A DNA stretch of 64,000 nt from Dryocola sp031988645 (GCF_051307045.1 NZ_CP150452.1:992001-1056000); one strand, 5' to 3'. Positions 19,458-29,339 are shown, counted from the first letter of the stretch. Notes: generated by a model from the letters alone, not told the origin. Made by a program: numbers and translations.

Positions 19458-21162
19458 TCACGTCATTGACGGCGGCGGCAGCCAGGCCTGGGTAAAATCG
19501 AACCAGCCCCAGGTGTTAAGCTCGATGCCGTTAACCCCGGGCGGGGCGCTGATTTGGTAGCGGTAGTTAAACAGCGGCGTGATGATGGCGTCGTCCATCA
19601 GCGTGCTGAACACCGCCCGTAAACCGGCATAGCGATCGGCATCGTCAGGATGGATCTGCACGGCGTCAAGCGTGGCCTGCAAATGGGCATACTGGCCGCC
19701 GGTCAGCACATGTGACCAGAGAACGTCGCTGCGCAGCCACTGCTCGAGCGTATACTCGGGCGCCTCGCCGATCAGCCTGTCGCCCATCACGATATCCGCC
19801 CCGGCCAGCGCCTCGCAGCCAGCCCAGGTTTTTGCGTCATGGAATATCAGCGTGAGTTCACAGCCGAGCGTCGCCAGATAGCGCTTTAGCTGCTGAGCCA
19901 TGGCGTGGAGCTCCACCGGCAGATGATAAATCAGCGTCAGCCGCCGGGGCAGTTTTACCGCGGGCTGGCGCTCCCATTGCGGCATCGTCCAGCCGGGGAT
20001 CATTTCCGTACTGGGCGTGATTAGCGACTCTTCTACCGGCAGCGTGCCGATCACCTCATGGCTGCGCACGATTTGCATCAGCGTTCGGGCCTGCCCGGGC
20101 GTCAGTTTGCCATTCTGTTTAATAGCCAGGTAGCAGAAGCCCAGGCTGATGCTGTTTCGCACCGGGCGCAGATGAACCAGCTCATCCTGCTGGCCGATGG
20201 CGATTTGCACCGGATGCCGGCAGCTGGTGCCCAGCGCCGTGTCGAAAAGCTGGGGGGTTATCCAGTACTCCACGGCTTTTAGCAGCGGGTGATTGAGATG
20301 GTAGCTTTCATGGCTTTCAATACGCACCAGGTTTTCTTTAAAGCTTGCGATGCGGAAAGCTCCGCAGCCGAGCTGCGTATCTTCCGGATGGGCAAGGCGG
20401 CTGCAGTAGCTCGCCAGGCGCCAGGGCAGCCAGTAATCCGGATGGTGCAGGACAAAACGCAGGCATTGGGCGTGAGGCTGCTCGATGGCTTTCACGCTGA
20501 CAAACAGGCGACGCATGGCGGGAAGCGCCAGCAGCATCAGCAGGCGCCGCTGCAGCTGGGCGGTTTCTACCGCCTCGCCGTTATGCCAGTGCAGCGTTGA
20601 GCGGATAAAGAAATGCCAGCTCAGGCCGTCATCAGCAACCTGCCAGTGATGAGCAAGGTCGGGCTGCGGCAGCGAGCTGTTGGTCGCAAAGCGCGTCAGG
20701 CCGGAAAAAACCTGCCCGGCAAGATGCTGTTCGGGCCCGTCCCGGCAGGAAACCCGGCCGTAACGGCTCCAGCGGACGATAGTAGGGAATGCGCAGGGTG
20801 GGGGTATCGTTTTGCCACTGTCCGCCAAGAAACGGCTGCAGCAGATGGCGAAGCTGCTCGGGGGCGATTTGCGCCAGCTCCAGCGCGTTCTGATGCTGGC
20901 CCTTGTGCAATACCTCTTCCATCATGCCCGAGCGCACGCTGTCCGGCGTAACTAAAAAAGTCAGCTCGCCGCGCTTGCCTCGTCCCGAACGCGCCCGCCA
21001 GGTTAACCAGCCGGCGTCCTGCAGCTGGTTTAACAAAGTACGCACATGGCGTTCGCTGCAAAAGCAACGCGCCGCAAGCTCCGCCACCGTTGCCTGCACG
21101 GGTTCGCCTGCGGAGGGCTGCCACAGCCGCTGATACTGATTAAGCCGATTTAATAAGCGCAT
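19458..21162 (-). CDS. ybaE: SgrR-family transcriptional regulator/solute-binding-like protein YbaE (single-base frameshift)
   Basis: The N-terminal winged-helix HTH (residues 1-100, MRLLNRLNQYQRLW ... CFCSERHVRTLLNQLQDAGW) is joined to a C-terminal SBP_bac_5 oligopeptide-binding-like domain, the architecture of SgrR. The ligand of YbaE is unknown. The frame breaks after RPGFLPGRA: CGGGCCCGAAC replaces the expected CGGGCCGAAC (20733-20738). Correction gives EQHLAGQVFSGLTRF and a total of 567 residues, against 566 in E. coli. Confidence 0.92.
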
Positions 21163-21263
21163 ACTTAAACCCGGAACAATTTTTTAGAAGTATTCACTAT
21201 TAGTTCCGTATATGCCAGGCAATACTGCAGGTCATATTTGTGAGGTCACTACCGGGAGTTTTC

Positions 21264-22085
21264 ATGGCGCGTCTGGCTGCATTTGATATGGATGGCACGC
21301 TGCTGTTGCCCAACCATTATCTTGGTGAGGAAACCCTGCGCACGCTTAAACGCCTGCGGGAAGAGCGTCAAATCACCCTTGCTTTTGCGACCGGGCGTCA
21401 CGTGCTGGAAATGCGCCACGTTTTAGGAACGCTGGATCTCGAAGCCTTCCTGATTACCGGCAACGGAACGCGCATTCACAGTATGGAAGGGGAACTGCTG
21501 CATCGGCAGGATCTCGCTCCGGCGGCCGCGGAAGCCGTTATCCTCGGCCAGTGGGACACCCAGGCCAGCATGCACGTGTTCAACGACTCCGGCTGGCTGA
21601 CGCAGCACGACATTCCCGAGCTGCTTCACGCCCACGTCTATAGCGGCTTTAAATACCGGCTGACGGATCTGAAAAGCCTGCCGAAAAACGAAGTGACGAA
21701 AATCTGTTTCTGCGGCGATCACCAGGATCTCGCCGGGCTGAAGATCCAGCTTAGCGAAGCGCTGGGCGACAGCGCATTCCTGTGCTTCTCGGCGGTAGAT
21801 TGCCTGGAAGTGCTGCCGGTAGGATGTAACAAAGGCTCGGCGCTGGGCATCCTGAGCCAGCACCTCGGCCTGACGATGAAGGATTGCATGGCCTTTGGCG
21901 ACGCGATGAACGACCGTGAAATGCTCTCGCTGGTCGGTCACGGTTTGATTATGGGCAACGCGATGGCCCAGCTGAAAGCGGAATTACCCCATCTGACGGT
22001 TATCGGTCATTGCAGCAGGCAGGCGGTTTCACATTATTTAACCCATTGGCTGGATACACCAAACCTTACTTATTCCCCCGAATGA
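21264..22085 (+). CDS. cof: HAD-family HMP-PP phosphatase Cof
   Basis: Cytosolic Cof-type haloacid dehalogenase phosphatase, 273 residues, acting on 4-amino-2-methyl-5-hydroxymethylpyrimidine pyrophosphate and other phosphates. HAD motif I is FDMDGTLL (nucleophile Asp8), motif II lies around ITGNGT, and motif IV is CMAFGDAMNDREML. The start at 21264 (MARLAAFDMDG) agrees with E. coli. The gene is convergent with cdsH and ends before a hairpin terminator. Confidence 0.95.
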   Translation: MARLAAFDMDGTLLLPNHYLGEETLRTLKRLREERQITLAFATGRHVLEMRHVLGTLDLEAFLITGNGTRIHSMEGELLHRQDLAPAAAEAVILGQWDTQASMHVFNDSGWLTQHDIPELLHAHVYSGFKYRLTDLKSLPKNEVTKICFCGDHQDLAGLKIQLSEALGDSAFLCFSAVDCLEVLPVGCNKGSALGILSQHLGLTMKDCMAFGDAMNDREMLSLVGHGLIMGNAMAQLKAELPHLTVIGHCSRQAVSHYLTHWLDTPNLTYSPE

Positions 22086-22100
22086 CAAGGCATTTTCAGC

Positions 22101-22130
22101 AGGCCGGGCGTTAAGTCCGGCCTCTTTTTT
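22101..22130 (+). terminator. Rho-independent terminator after cof
   Basis: AGGCCGG / CCGGCCT stem with a nine-base loop and CTTTTTT tail; it overlaps the end of the convergent cdsH gene. Confidence 0.8.
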
Positions 22131-23175
22131 ATTTAAGCAGGGCCTGGATTTCCGCCCGCCACGGCTGCAAATCACCGATATTCGCCTGCACCCAATCCGC
22201 GTTGTAATAGGTTTCAAGATAGCGCTCGCCGCTATCGCAAAGCAGCGTCACTATCGAACCCGTGCGGCCTTCCGTACGCATACGCGCTGCCATCTGCAGC
22301 GCCCCCCACATGTTTGTCCCGGTTGATGCGCCCACCTTACGCCCCAGCACCGACTCCAGCCATTGCATGGTGGCGACGCTTGCGGCGTCCGGTACCCGCA
22401 TCATTTCATCAATGACGTCCGGGATAAAAGACGGCTCGCAGCGCGGACGCCCGATGCCTTCAATTTTGCTGCCCGCTTTACTGCTCAGTCCGCAATCGCG
22501 CAGGTGCCAGTAGTCGAGGAATACGGAGTTTTGCGGATCGACCACCAGCAGCTTTGTCGGATGCCCCTGGTAGCGCAGGTAGCGGCCAATCGTCGCGGAG
22601 GTGCCGCCCGTACCGGCGCTCATCACGATATAGTCCGGCACCGGATGCGGCTCATGGGCCATCTGGCGGAAAATACTGTCGGCGATATTGTTATTACCTC
22701 GCCAGTCGGTGGCGCGTTCGGCGTAGGTGAACTGATCCATATAGTGACCGTTTAACTCGCGCGCCAGCATTTCAGAAGCCGCGTAGATTTCGCAGGCGCT
22801 CTCGACGAAATGACAGCGGCCGCCGTAAAACTCGATTTGCTCAACCTTGCGCTTCGCGGTGCGCGAGGGCATAACGGCAATAAAGGGCAATCCCAGCAGG
22901 CGGGCAAAATAGGCCTCAGAGACGGCGGTCGAACCGGATGAGGCTTCGATAATCGTGGTGCCTTCTTTTATCCAGCCGTTGCATAAACCGTAGAGAAACA
23001 GCGAGCGGGCCAGGCGGTGCTTCAGGCTGCCCGTAGGATGAGTGCTTTCGTCCTTCAGATAGAGCTGTACGCCGGGAAAGCCGGGCAGGGCGAGGCGGAT
23101 TAAATGCGTGTCTGCCGAACGTTGATAATCGGCGTTGATTTCGCTGATGGCGTGGTTTACCCAGGTGCTGGTCAT
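22129..23175 (-). CDS. cdsH: PLP-dependent cysteine synthase-family protein, likely inducible L-cysteine desulfhydrase CdsH
   Basis: Fold-type II PLP enzyme of 348 residues. The Schiff-base Lys lies in HPTGSLKHRLA (residues about 47-57), the substrate loop is EASSGSTAVSEA, and the phosphate-binding glycines are SAGTGGTSATIG. It resembles cysteine synthase/CBS enzymes. It is divergent from decR (ybaO), the arrangement described for Salmonella cdsH, whose product degrades L-cysteine to pyruvate, H2S and ammonia under YbaO control. Assignment to desulfhydrase rests on that context; a synthase role cannot be excluded by sequence alone. Confidence 0.8.
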   Translation of the reverse strand: MTSTWVNHAISEINADYQRSADTHLIRLALPGFPGVQLYLKDESTHPTGSLKHRLARSLFLYGLCNGWIKEGTTIIEASSGSTAVSEAYFARLLGLPFIAVMPSRTAKRKVEQIEFYGGRCHFVESACEIYAASEMLARELNGHYMDQFTYAERATDWRGNNNIADSIFRQMAHEPHPVPDYIVMSAGTGGTSATIGRYLRYQGHPTKLLVVDPQNSVFLDYWHLRDCGLSSKAGSKIEGIGRPRCEPSFIPDVIDEMMRVPDAASVATMQWLESVLGRKVGASTGTNMWGALQMAARMRTEGRTGSIVTLLCDSGERYLETYYNADWVQANIGDLQPWRAEIQALLK

Positions 23176-23263
23176 GGTCAGGATCCGTTTGTCTATTTGT
23201 GCTTAGCGTAAAGCAAAAGAGGGATAAAAAAGTTGCCATTTAGCCTTGTTGAGGCTTTCATTA

Positions 23264-23278
23264 GAGAAAATCTTTCTC
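23264..23278 (+). promoter_or_regulatory. Candidate DecR operator
   Basis: GAGAAA-ATC-TTTCTC is a perfect 6 bp-arm inverted repeat in the cdsH-decR divergent spacer, 12 bp before the decR start. Position and symmetry suit an Lrp/AsnC-family site, but no direct motif match is claimed. Confidence 0.4.
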
Positions 23279-23290
23279 CATAAGGCCGGT

Positions 23291-23752
23291 ATGCTAGATA
23301 AAATTGACCATAAGCTGCTCTCCCTGCTGCAGGAAGACTGCACCCTCTCTTTGCAGGCGCTGGCGGATGCCGTTAATCTGACCACCACGCCCTGCTGGAA
23401 GCGCCTGAAAAAGCTCGAAGACGACGGCGTCGTACGGGCGAAAGTCGCCCTGCTGGATCCCGAAAAGCTTGGCCTGGGCCTCACGGCTTTTGTGCTGATA
23501 AAAACCCAGCAGCACAGCAGCGAGTGGTACTGCAAATTTGTCTGCGTAGTCGAAGATATGCCCGAGGTGCTGGGGTTCTGGCGCATGGCGGGGGAGTACG
23601 ACTACCTGATGCGGGTGCAGGTCGCGGACATGAAGCGTTACGATGATTTTTACAAGCGGCTGGTCAACGGCATTCCTGGTTTAACCGATGTGACTTCGAG
23701 TTTCGCCATGGAACAGATAAAATACACGACAGCTTTGCCGATAAGCGCTTAA
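23291..23752 (+). CDS. decR: Lrp/AsnC-family cysteine-responsive regulator DecR
   Basis: This 153-residue regulator (formerly YbaO) has an N-terminal HTH (MLDKIDHKLLSLLQEDCTLS ... LTTTPCWKRLKKLEDDG) and a C-terminal RAM ligand-binding domain (GFWRMAGEYDYLMRVQVADM). In E. coli and Salmonella it activates cysteine-detoxifying enzymes in response to L-cysteine. The start at 23291 matches E. coli; an upstream in-frame ATG at 23246 is rejected. Confidence 0.94.
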   Translation: MLDKIDHKLLSLLQEDCTLSLQALADAVNLTTTPCWKRLKKLEDDGVVRAKVALLDPEKLGLGLTAFVLIKTQQHSSEWYCKFVCVVEDMPEVLGFWRMAGEYDYLMRVQVADMKRYDDFYKRLVNGIPGLTDVTSSFAMEQIKYTTALPISA

Positions 23753-23824
23753 CAACCCTCGTTTTAGCGCTTTCGGTATTTCTTTTAAGCCCTCGTCGGC
23801 AGACTGCAAATCAGGAACAACCGC

Positions 23825-25600
23825 GTGCGATTATTTGCTCAACTAAGCTGGTACTTTACCCGGGAATGGCGACGCTATCTCGGGGCGGTGGCCCTGCTTA
23901 TCATCATTGCTATCCTGCAGCTCGTGCCGCCAAAGCTGGTCGGCGTGATTGTGGACGGCGTCACCAGGCAGCGTCTTGGCGGGCAAGAGGTGCTGATGTG
24001 GCTTGGCGTGATGATCGCGATTGCCGTGGTGGTTTATGCCCTGCGCTACGTCTGGCGCATTCTGCTGTTCGGCGCATCCTACCAGCTTGCCGTTGAGCTA
24101 CGGGAAGATTACTACCGCCAGCTAAGCCGCCAGCATCCCGAATTCTATCTTCGCCATCGAACCGGCGACCTGATGGCGCGCGCCACCAACGACGTAGATC
24201 GCGTCGTCTTCGCGGCGGGGGAAGGCGTACTGACGCTTGTGGACTCGCTGGTGATGGGCTGCGCGGTGCTGATCGTCATGTCGACCCAAATCAGCTGGCA
24301 GCTGACGCTGCTGGCCCTGCTGCCTATGCCGGTGATGGCGCTGGTGATCAAACGCTACGGTGACCAGCTGCACCAGCGTTTTAAACTTGCCCAGGCCGCG
24401 TTTTCCACGCTTAACGACCGCACCCAGGAAAGCTTAACCAGCATCCGCATGATCAAAGCTTTTGGCCTTGAGGATCGTCAGTCGGCGCTGTTCGCCTCCG
24501 AAGCGCAGGACGCCGGGGCGAAGAATATGCGCGTGGCGCGGGTGGACGCCCGTTTCGACCCCACGATTTATATCGCCATAGGCACGGCAAACCTGCTGGC
24601 GGTAGGCGGCGGGAGCTGGATGGTCATGCAGGGCACCTTAACGCTCGGGCAGCTTACCAGCTTTGTGATGTACCTCGGCCTGATGATTTGGCCGATGCTG
24701 GCGCTGGCGTGGATGTTCAACATCGTTGAGCGCGGCAGCGCCGCCTACAGCCGCATCCGCAGCATGCTGGAAGAGGCGCCTTCGGTTATCGACGGCGATA
24801 AAGTCGCGCCGGAAGGCCGCGGCATCGTGCAGGCGAACATCCGCGCGTTCCACTATCCACACACGGCGCAGCCGACGCTTGAAAACGTCTCTTTTATCCT
24901 TGAGCCCGGCGGCATGCTCGGGCTGTGCGGCCCGACCGGCGCCGGGAAAAGCACTATTTTATCCCTGCTGCAGCGCCATTTTGATATCGACCAGGGCGAC
25001 ATCCGCTTCCACAATATCCCGCTGGCGCAGATGCAGCTCGACGCCTGGCGCAGCCGCCTTGCGGTCGTAAACCAGACGCCGTTCCTGTTCTCCGATACCG
25101 TGGCGAACAATATCGCGCTGGGTAAGCCAAACGCCACGCGGGGGGAGATTGAACACGTCGCCCGTCTTGCCAGCGTGCATGAAGATATTTTGCGGCTGCC
25201 GCAGGGCTACGAAACGGAAGTAGGGGAGCGCGGGGTGATGCTCTCCGGCGGGCAGAAACAGCGTATCTCCATCGCCCGCGCGCTTTTGCTGGATGCGGAA
25301 ATCCTTATTCTTGATGACGCGCTTTCGGCGGTAGACGGGCGCACCGAACATCAAATTCTCCATAACCTGCGCCAGTGGGGTGAAAACCGTACGGTCATTA
25401 TTAGCGCGCACCGCCTGTCGGCGCTGACCGAAGCGAGCGAAATTCTGGTGATGCAGCACGGGCACGTGGCCCAGCGCGGCAGCCATGAGGCGCTGGTTTC
25501 CCAGCCGGGCTGGTATCGCGATATGTATCGCTACCAGCAGCTGGAAGCCGCGCTGGACGATGCGCCGGAAGCGGCCGAAGAGGAGCAAGCCAATGCGTAA
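23825..25600 (+). CDS. mdlA: ABC transporter ATP-binding/permease protein MdlA
   Basis: ABC exporter half-transporter of 591 residues, beginning with a GTG start (VRLFAQLSWYFTREWRRYLG). Six TM helices fill the first ~320 residues, followed by the NBD with Walker A GPTGAGKST, signature LSGGQ and Walker B LILDDALS. The Walker B ends in Asp-Asp rather than Asp-Glu, as in E. coli MdlA; together with MdlB it suggests a heterodimer with one degenerate ATP site. Substrate unknown. Confidence 0.95.
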   Translation: MRLFAQLSWYFTREWRRYLGAVALLIIIAILQLVPPKLVGVIVDGVTRQRLGGQEVLMWLGVMIAIAVVVYALRYVWRILLFGASYQLAVELREDYYRQLSRQHPEFYLRHRTGDLMARATNDVDRVVFAAGEGVLTLVDSLVMGCAVLIVMSTQISWQLTLLALLPMPVMALVIKRYGDQLHQRFKLAQAAFSTLNDRTQESLTSIRMIKAFGLEDRQSALFASEAQDAGAKNMRVARVDARFDPTIYIAIGTANLLAVGGGSWMVMQGTLTLGQLTSFVMYLGLMIWPMLALAWMFNIVERGSAAYSRIRSMLEEAPSVIDGDKVAPEGRGIVQANIRAFHYPHTAQPTLENVSFILEPGGMLGLCGPTGAGKSTILSLLQRHFDIDQGDIRFHNIPLAQMQLDAWRSRLAVVNQTPFLFSDTVANNIALGKPNATRGEIEHVARLASVHEDILRLPQGYETEVGERGVMLSGGQKQRISIARALLLDAEILILDDALSAVDGRTEHQILHNLRQWGENRTVIISAHRLSALTEASEILVMQHGHVAQRGSHEALVSQPGWYRDMYRYQQLEAALDDAPEAAEEEQANA

Positions 25601-27371
25601 GCTGCAAAAGCAGTGGCCGACGATAAAACGCCTGCTGGCCTACGGTTCGCCGTGGCGCAGGCCGCTTGCCGGGGCCGTGGTCATGCTGTGGATTGCGGCG
25701 GCGGCGGAAGTGACCGGCCCGGTGCTGGTAAGCTATTTCATCGATAACATGGTGTCGCAAAACCGCCTGCCGATAGCGCTGGTGGCCGGGCTTGCCGCCG
25801 CCTACCTGCTGCTTTCCGTGACGGCCGCGGGCCTGCATTACTGGCAGGCGCTGCTGTTCAACCAGGCGGCCGTCGGCGTGGTGCAAAAGCTACGTACCGA
25901 CGTGATGGACGCGGCGCTTCGCCAGCCGCTGAGCGCCTTCGATACCCAGCCCGTGGGGCAGGTGATTTCCCGCGTCACCAACGACACGGAGGTGATTCGC
26001 GATCTTTACGTGACCGTCGTCGCAACCGTTTTGCGCAGCGCCGCGCTGATCGGCGCGATGCTGGTGGCGATGTTCAGCCTTGACTGGCGCATGGCGCTGG
26101 TCGCCGTCACCATCTTCCCGGCGGTGCTTATCGTGATGGTGATTTACCAGCGCTACAGCACGCCGATCGTGCGCCGGGTGCGCGGCTATCTGGCGGATAT
26201 TAACGACGGCTTTAACGAAGTCATCAACGGCATGAGCGTTATCCAGCAGTTCCGCCAGCAGGCGCGGTTTGGCGAACGCATGGGGGCGGCGAGCCGCTCG
26301 CACTATCTGGCGCGTATGCAAACCCTGCGGCTGGACGGCTTTTTGCTGCGGCCCTTGCTCAGCCTGTTCTCTGCGCTGGTGCTTTGCGGGCTGCTGATGC
26401 TGTTCGGCTTCACCGCGGTAGGCACCATTGAGGTGGGCGTGCTGTATGCCTTTATCAACTACCTTGGCCGGCTCAACGAGCCGCTTATCGAACTGACCAC
26501 CCAGCAGTCAATGCTGCAGCAGGCGGTGGTGGCCGGCGAACGCGTGTTTGAGCTGATGGACGGTAAGCGCCAGGGCTACGGCAGCGATACTCGTCCGCTG
26601 GCAAGCGGCGAAATTGCCGTAGACAACGTTTCTTTTGCCTACCGTGGCGACCGCCTGGTGCTGCAGGACATTAACCTGCAGGTGCCGTCGCGCAGCTTTG
26701 TCGCGCTTGTGGGGCACACAGGCAGCGGCAAAAGCACGCTGGCTAACCTGCTGATGGGCTATTACCCGCTTACCGGCGGGGAAATCCGCCTTGACGGCCG
26801 TCCGTTAGCGACGCTCAGCCATAACACCCTGCGCCGCGGCGTGGCGATGGTGCAGCAAGATCCCGTGGTTCTGGCGGATTCGTTCTTTGCTAACGTCACC
26901 TTAGGGCGTGAAATCAGCGAAGAGGCCGTATGGCGGGCGCTGGAAACGGTGCAGCTGGCGGATCTCGCGCGCACCATGGCTGACGGTATTCATACCCGCC
27001 TGGGCGAGCAGGGCAACAATTTGTCCGTAGGGCAAAAACAGCTGCTGGCGCTGGCGCGCGTGCTGGTGGACGCGCCGCAAATTCTTATTCTCGATGAGGC
27101 TACCGCCAATATCGACTCCGGCACCGAACAGGCTATTCAACAGGCGCTGGCGGCGATTCGCGAGCACACCACGCTTGTGGTGATAGCCCACCGTTTATCG
27201 ACCATCACCGACGCGGACACCATTCTGGTGCTGCATCGCGGCCAGGCGGTTGAGCGCGGCACGCACAGCGAGCTGCTGGCTTGCGAAGGACGCTACTGGC
27301 AGATGTATCAGCTACAGCTGGCCGGTGAAGAGCTGGCGGCCGCCACGCGCGAGGAATCGCTTATTGCCTGA
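25593..27371 (+). CDS. mdlB: ABC transporter ATP-binding/permease protein MdlB
   Basis: Second half of the MdlAB exporter, 592 residues (MRKLQKQWPTIKRLLAYGSP). The start at 25593 overlaps the mdlA stop by 8 bp (ATGCGTAA), so the two are coupled. The NBD has Walker A GHTGSGKST and Walker B LILDEATA with the catalytic Glu, but the signature motif reads LSVGQ. A perfect hairpin covers its last codons. Confidence 0.95.
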   Translation: MRKLQKQWPTIKRLLAYGSPWRRPLAGAVVMLWIAAAAEVTGPVLVSYFIDNMVSQNRLPIALVAGLAAAYLLLSVTAAGLHYWQALLFNQAAVGVVQKLRTDVMDAALRQPLSAFDTQPVGQVISRVTNDTEVIRDLYVTVVATVLRSAALIGAMLVAMFSLDWRMALVAVTIFPAVLIVMVIYQRYSTPIVRRVRGYLADINDGFNEVINGMSVIQQFRQQARFGERMGAASRSHYLARMQTLRLDGFLLRPLLSLFSALVLCGLLMLFGFTAVGTIEVGVLYAFINYLGRLNEPLIELTTQQSMLQQAVVAGERVFELMDGKRQGYGSDTRPLASGEIAVDNVSFAYRGDRLVLQDINLQVPSRSFVALVGHTGSGKSTLANLLMGYYPLTGGEIRLDGRPLATLSHNTLRRGVAMVQQDPVVLADSFFANVTLGREISEEAVWRALETVQLADLARTMADGIHTRLGEQGNNLSVGQKQLLALARVLVDAPQILILDEATANIDSGTEQAIQQALAAIREHTTLVVIAHRLSTITDADTILVLHRGQAVERGTHSELLACEGRYWQMYQLQLAGEELAAATREESLIA

Positions 27372-27392
27372 TGCACCAGCATCAGGCAATAA
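27361..27392. terminator. Perfect 14 bp hairpin spanning the mdlB stop codon
   Basis: TTATTGCCTGATGC / GCATCAGGCAATAA with an ACCA loop. The left arm includes the last mdlB codons and the TGA stop. No T tract follows on the plus strand, so it is an unusual terminator or 3'-end stabiliser separating mdlAB from glnK-amtB. Confidence 0.5.
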
Positions 27393-27444
27393 ACAAGCAT
27401 ATCGCCAAAGGAGATCCTCCCTGGTGCAATTTTGAAACATTGCG

Positions 27445-27461
27445 CGCACCAGCATGGTGCG
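27445..27461 (+). promoter_or_regulatory. NtrC enhancer site upstream of glnK
   Basis: CGCACCA-GCA-TGGTGCG is a perfect 7+7 palindrome that fits the NtrC consensus TGCACC-N5-GGTGCA. It lies about 105 bp upstream of the sigma-54 promoter, an ordinary enhancer distance. A half site, GGTGCAA, occurs at about 27423. Confidence 0.75.
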
Positions 27462-27565
27462 TTTTCCCTTTCCAGGAACAATCTTAATCCCGGCCACATT
27501 TTTTCCCGCCCGAAGAACCCGCAACCGCGCTGATTAACGCGCTGAAAAAAGCTGATTTTCATTCC

Positions 27566-27581
27566 TGGCACGGGGCTTGCT
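27566..27581 (+). promoter_or_regulatory. Sigma-54 promoter of glnK-amtB
   Basis: TGGCACGGGGCTTGCT matches the -24/-12 consensus TGGCAC-N5-TTGCW exactly. It is 55 bp upstream of glnK and implies induction under nitrogen limitation with the NtrC site. Confidence 0.9.
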
Positions 27582-27635
27582 TTATCTCCATCGTGAAGCT
27601 GTGCAATCGCCCATTGGCTTACTGGAGGGGAATTT

Positions 27636-27974
27636 ATGAAGCTGGTTACCGTGGTAATCAAACCGTTCAAACTCGAAGACGTGCGTGAAGCACTTTCTTC
27701 TATCGGCATTCAGGGGCTGACCGTGACCGAAGTAAAAGGCTTTGGTCGCCAGAAGGGTCACGCAGAGTTGTACCGCGGTGCGGAATACAGCGTCAACTTC
27801 CTGCCAAAAGTAAAAATCGATGTCGCCATTGCCGATGACCAGCTTGACGAAGTGATTGATGTCATTAGCAAAGCGGCCTACACCGGCAAAATTGGTGACG
27901 GCAAAATTTTCGTTGCCGAACTGCAGCGCGTCATCCGTATTCGTACCGGCGAAGCCGACGAAGCTGCGCTGTAA
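27636..27974 (+). CDS. glnK: Nitrogen regulatory P-II protein GlnK
   Basis: Trimeric PII signalling protein of 112 residues that blocks AmtB when ammonium is plentiful. The T-loop uridylylation site is Tyr51 in RGAEYSVNFLPK, and the PII signature TGKIGDGKIFV is present. It is preceded by GGAGGGG at proper spacing and followed by amtB after 32 bp; the pair is read from a sigma-54 promoter. Confidence 0.97.
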   Translation: MKLVTVVIKPFKLEDVREALSSIGIQGLTVTEVKGFGRQKGHAELYRGAEYSVNFLPKVKIDVAIADDQLDEVIDVISKAAYTGKIGDGKIFVAELQRVIRIRTGEADEAAL

Positions 27975-28006
27975 ATGCCTCCCCAATCGTGAAAGGGACA
28001 GAAAAA

Positions 28007-29294
28007 ATGAAGAAATTAGCCTCTGTAACAGGCGCCTTAGCCCTGGCGCTTGCGCCATCACTGGCGCTGGCCGCCCCGGCCGTTGCCGATAAAGCCGACA
28101 ACGCCTTTATGATGATTTGCACCGCTCTGGTGCTGTTTATGACCATTCCCGGCCTGGCGCTGTTCTACGGCGGCCTGATCCGCTCCAAAAACGTGCTTTC
28201 CATGCTGACGCAGATTGCGGTGACCTTCTCGCTGGTCTGCGTGCTGTGGGTGGTTTACGGCTATACGCTGGCCTTTGGCACGGGCGGAAGCTTCTTCGGT
28301 AACTTCGATTGGGTAATGCTCAAGAATATTCAGCTGACCGCGCTGATGGGCTCTTTCTATCAGTATATTCACGTCGCCTTCCAGGGCTCTTTCGCCTGCA
28401 TTACCGTAGGGCTTATCGTGGGCGCGCTTGCCGAACGTATTAAATTCTCCGCGGTGCTGATTTTCGTGCTGGTCTGGCTGACGCTGTCCTACGTGCCTAT
28501 TGCGCACATGGTATGGGGCGGTGGCCTGCTGGGAACGCACGGCGCGATGGACTTCGCGGGCGGCACCGTTGTGCACATTAACGCCGCCGTTGCAGGCCTC
28601 GTGGGCGCTTACCTGGTAGGCAAGCGCGTAGGCTACGGCAAAGAGGCGTTCAAACCGCACAACCTGCCGATGGTCTTTATGGGCACAGCAATTCTGTACT
28701 TTGGCTGGTTCGGCTTTAACGCGGGTTCCGCAAGCTCCGCTAACGAAATCGCCGCTCTGGCCTTTGTGAACACGGTGGTCGCAACGGCCGCCGCGGTTCT
28801 CGGTTGGATCTTTGGCGAGTGGACGCTGCGCGGCAAACCTTCTCTGCTGGGCGCCTGTTCCGGTGCTATCGCGGGTCTGGTAGGCATCACTCCGGCCTGT
28901 GGTTACGTTGGCGTCGGCGGCGCGCTGATCGTCGGCGTGGCGGCGGGTCTGGCAGGGCTGTGGGGCGTGACGCTGCTGAAAAAATGGCTGCGCGTCGACG
29001 ATCCCTGCGACGTGTTCGGCGTGCACGGCGTTTGCGGCATCGTGGGCTGCATTCTGACCGGCATCTTTGCCGCCAGTTCACTGGGCGGCGTTGGCTACGC
29101 GGAAGGCGTGACGATGGGCCATCAGGTTCTGGTTCAGCTGGAAAGTATCGGCGTGACTATCGTCTGGTCCGGCGTGGTGGCCTTCATCGGCTTTAAAATC
29201 GCCGACCTGACCGTGGGCCCTGCGCGTACCGGAAGAGCAGGAGCGCGAAGGTCTGGACGTGAACAGCCATGGCGAGAACGCTTACAACGCTTAA
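28007..29294 (+). CDS. amtB: Ammonium transporter AmtB (single-base frameshift near the C-terminus)
   Basis: Trimeric ammonia/ammonium channel with signal peptide (MKKLASVTGALALALAPSLA) and 11 TM helices. The conserved pore Asp and His lie in GAMDFAGGTVVHINA and the second pore His in VFGVHGVCG. The frame breaks after ADLTVG: GTGGGCCCTGCG replaces the expected GTGGGCCTGCG (29215-29220). Correction gives LRVPEEQEREGLDVNSHGEN and a stop at 29294, 428 residues as in E. coli. The affected tail binds GlnK, so the literal reading would lose regulation. Confidence 0.93.
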
Positions 29295-29304
29295 AGATTT
29301 CCCC

Positions 29305-29332
29305 TTAACCTCTCCCTTCCGGGAGAGGTTAA
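29305..29332. terminator. Hairpin between convergent amtB and tesB
   Basis: TTAACCTCTCCC / GGGAGAGGTTAA, a perfect 12 bp stem with a TTCC loop and no long T run, between the two stops. It probably serves both genes. Confidence 0.65.
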
Positions 29333-29339
29333 AGATCTG

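Noticed and set aside
24122..24373. Numerous long antisense ORFs inside mdlAB, tesB, acrB and other GC-rich genes
   Set aside because: They are frame shadows of conserved genes with His/Arg/Gln-rich composition and no ribosome binding sites.
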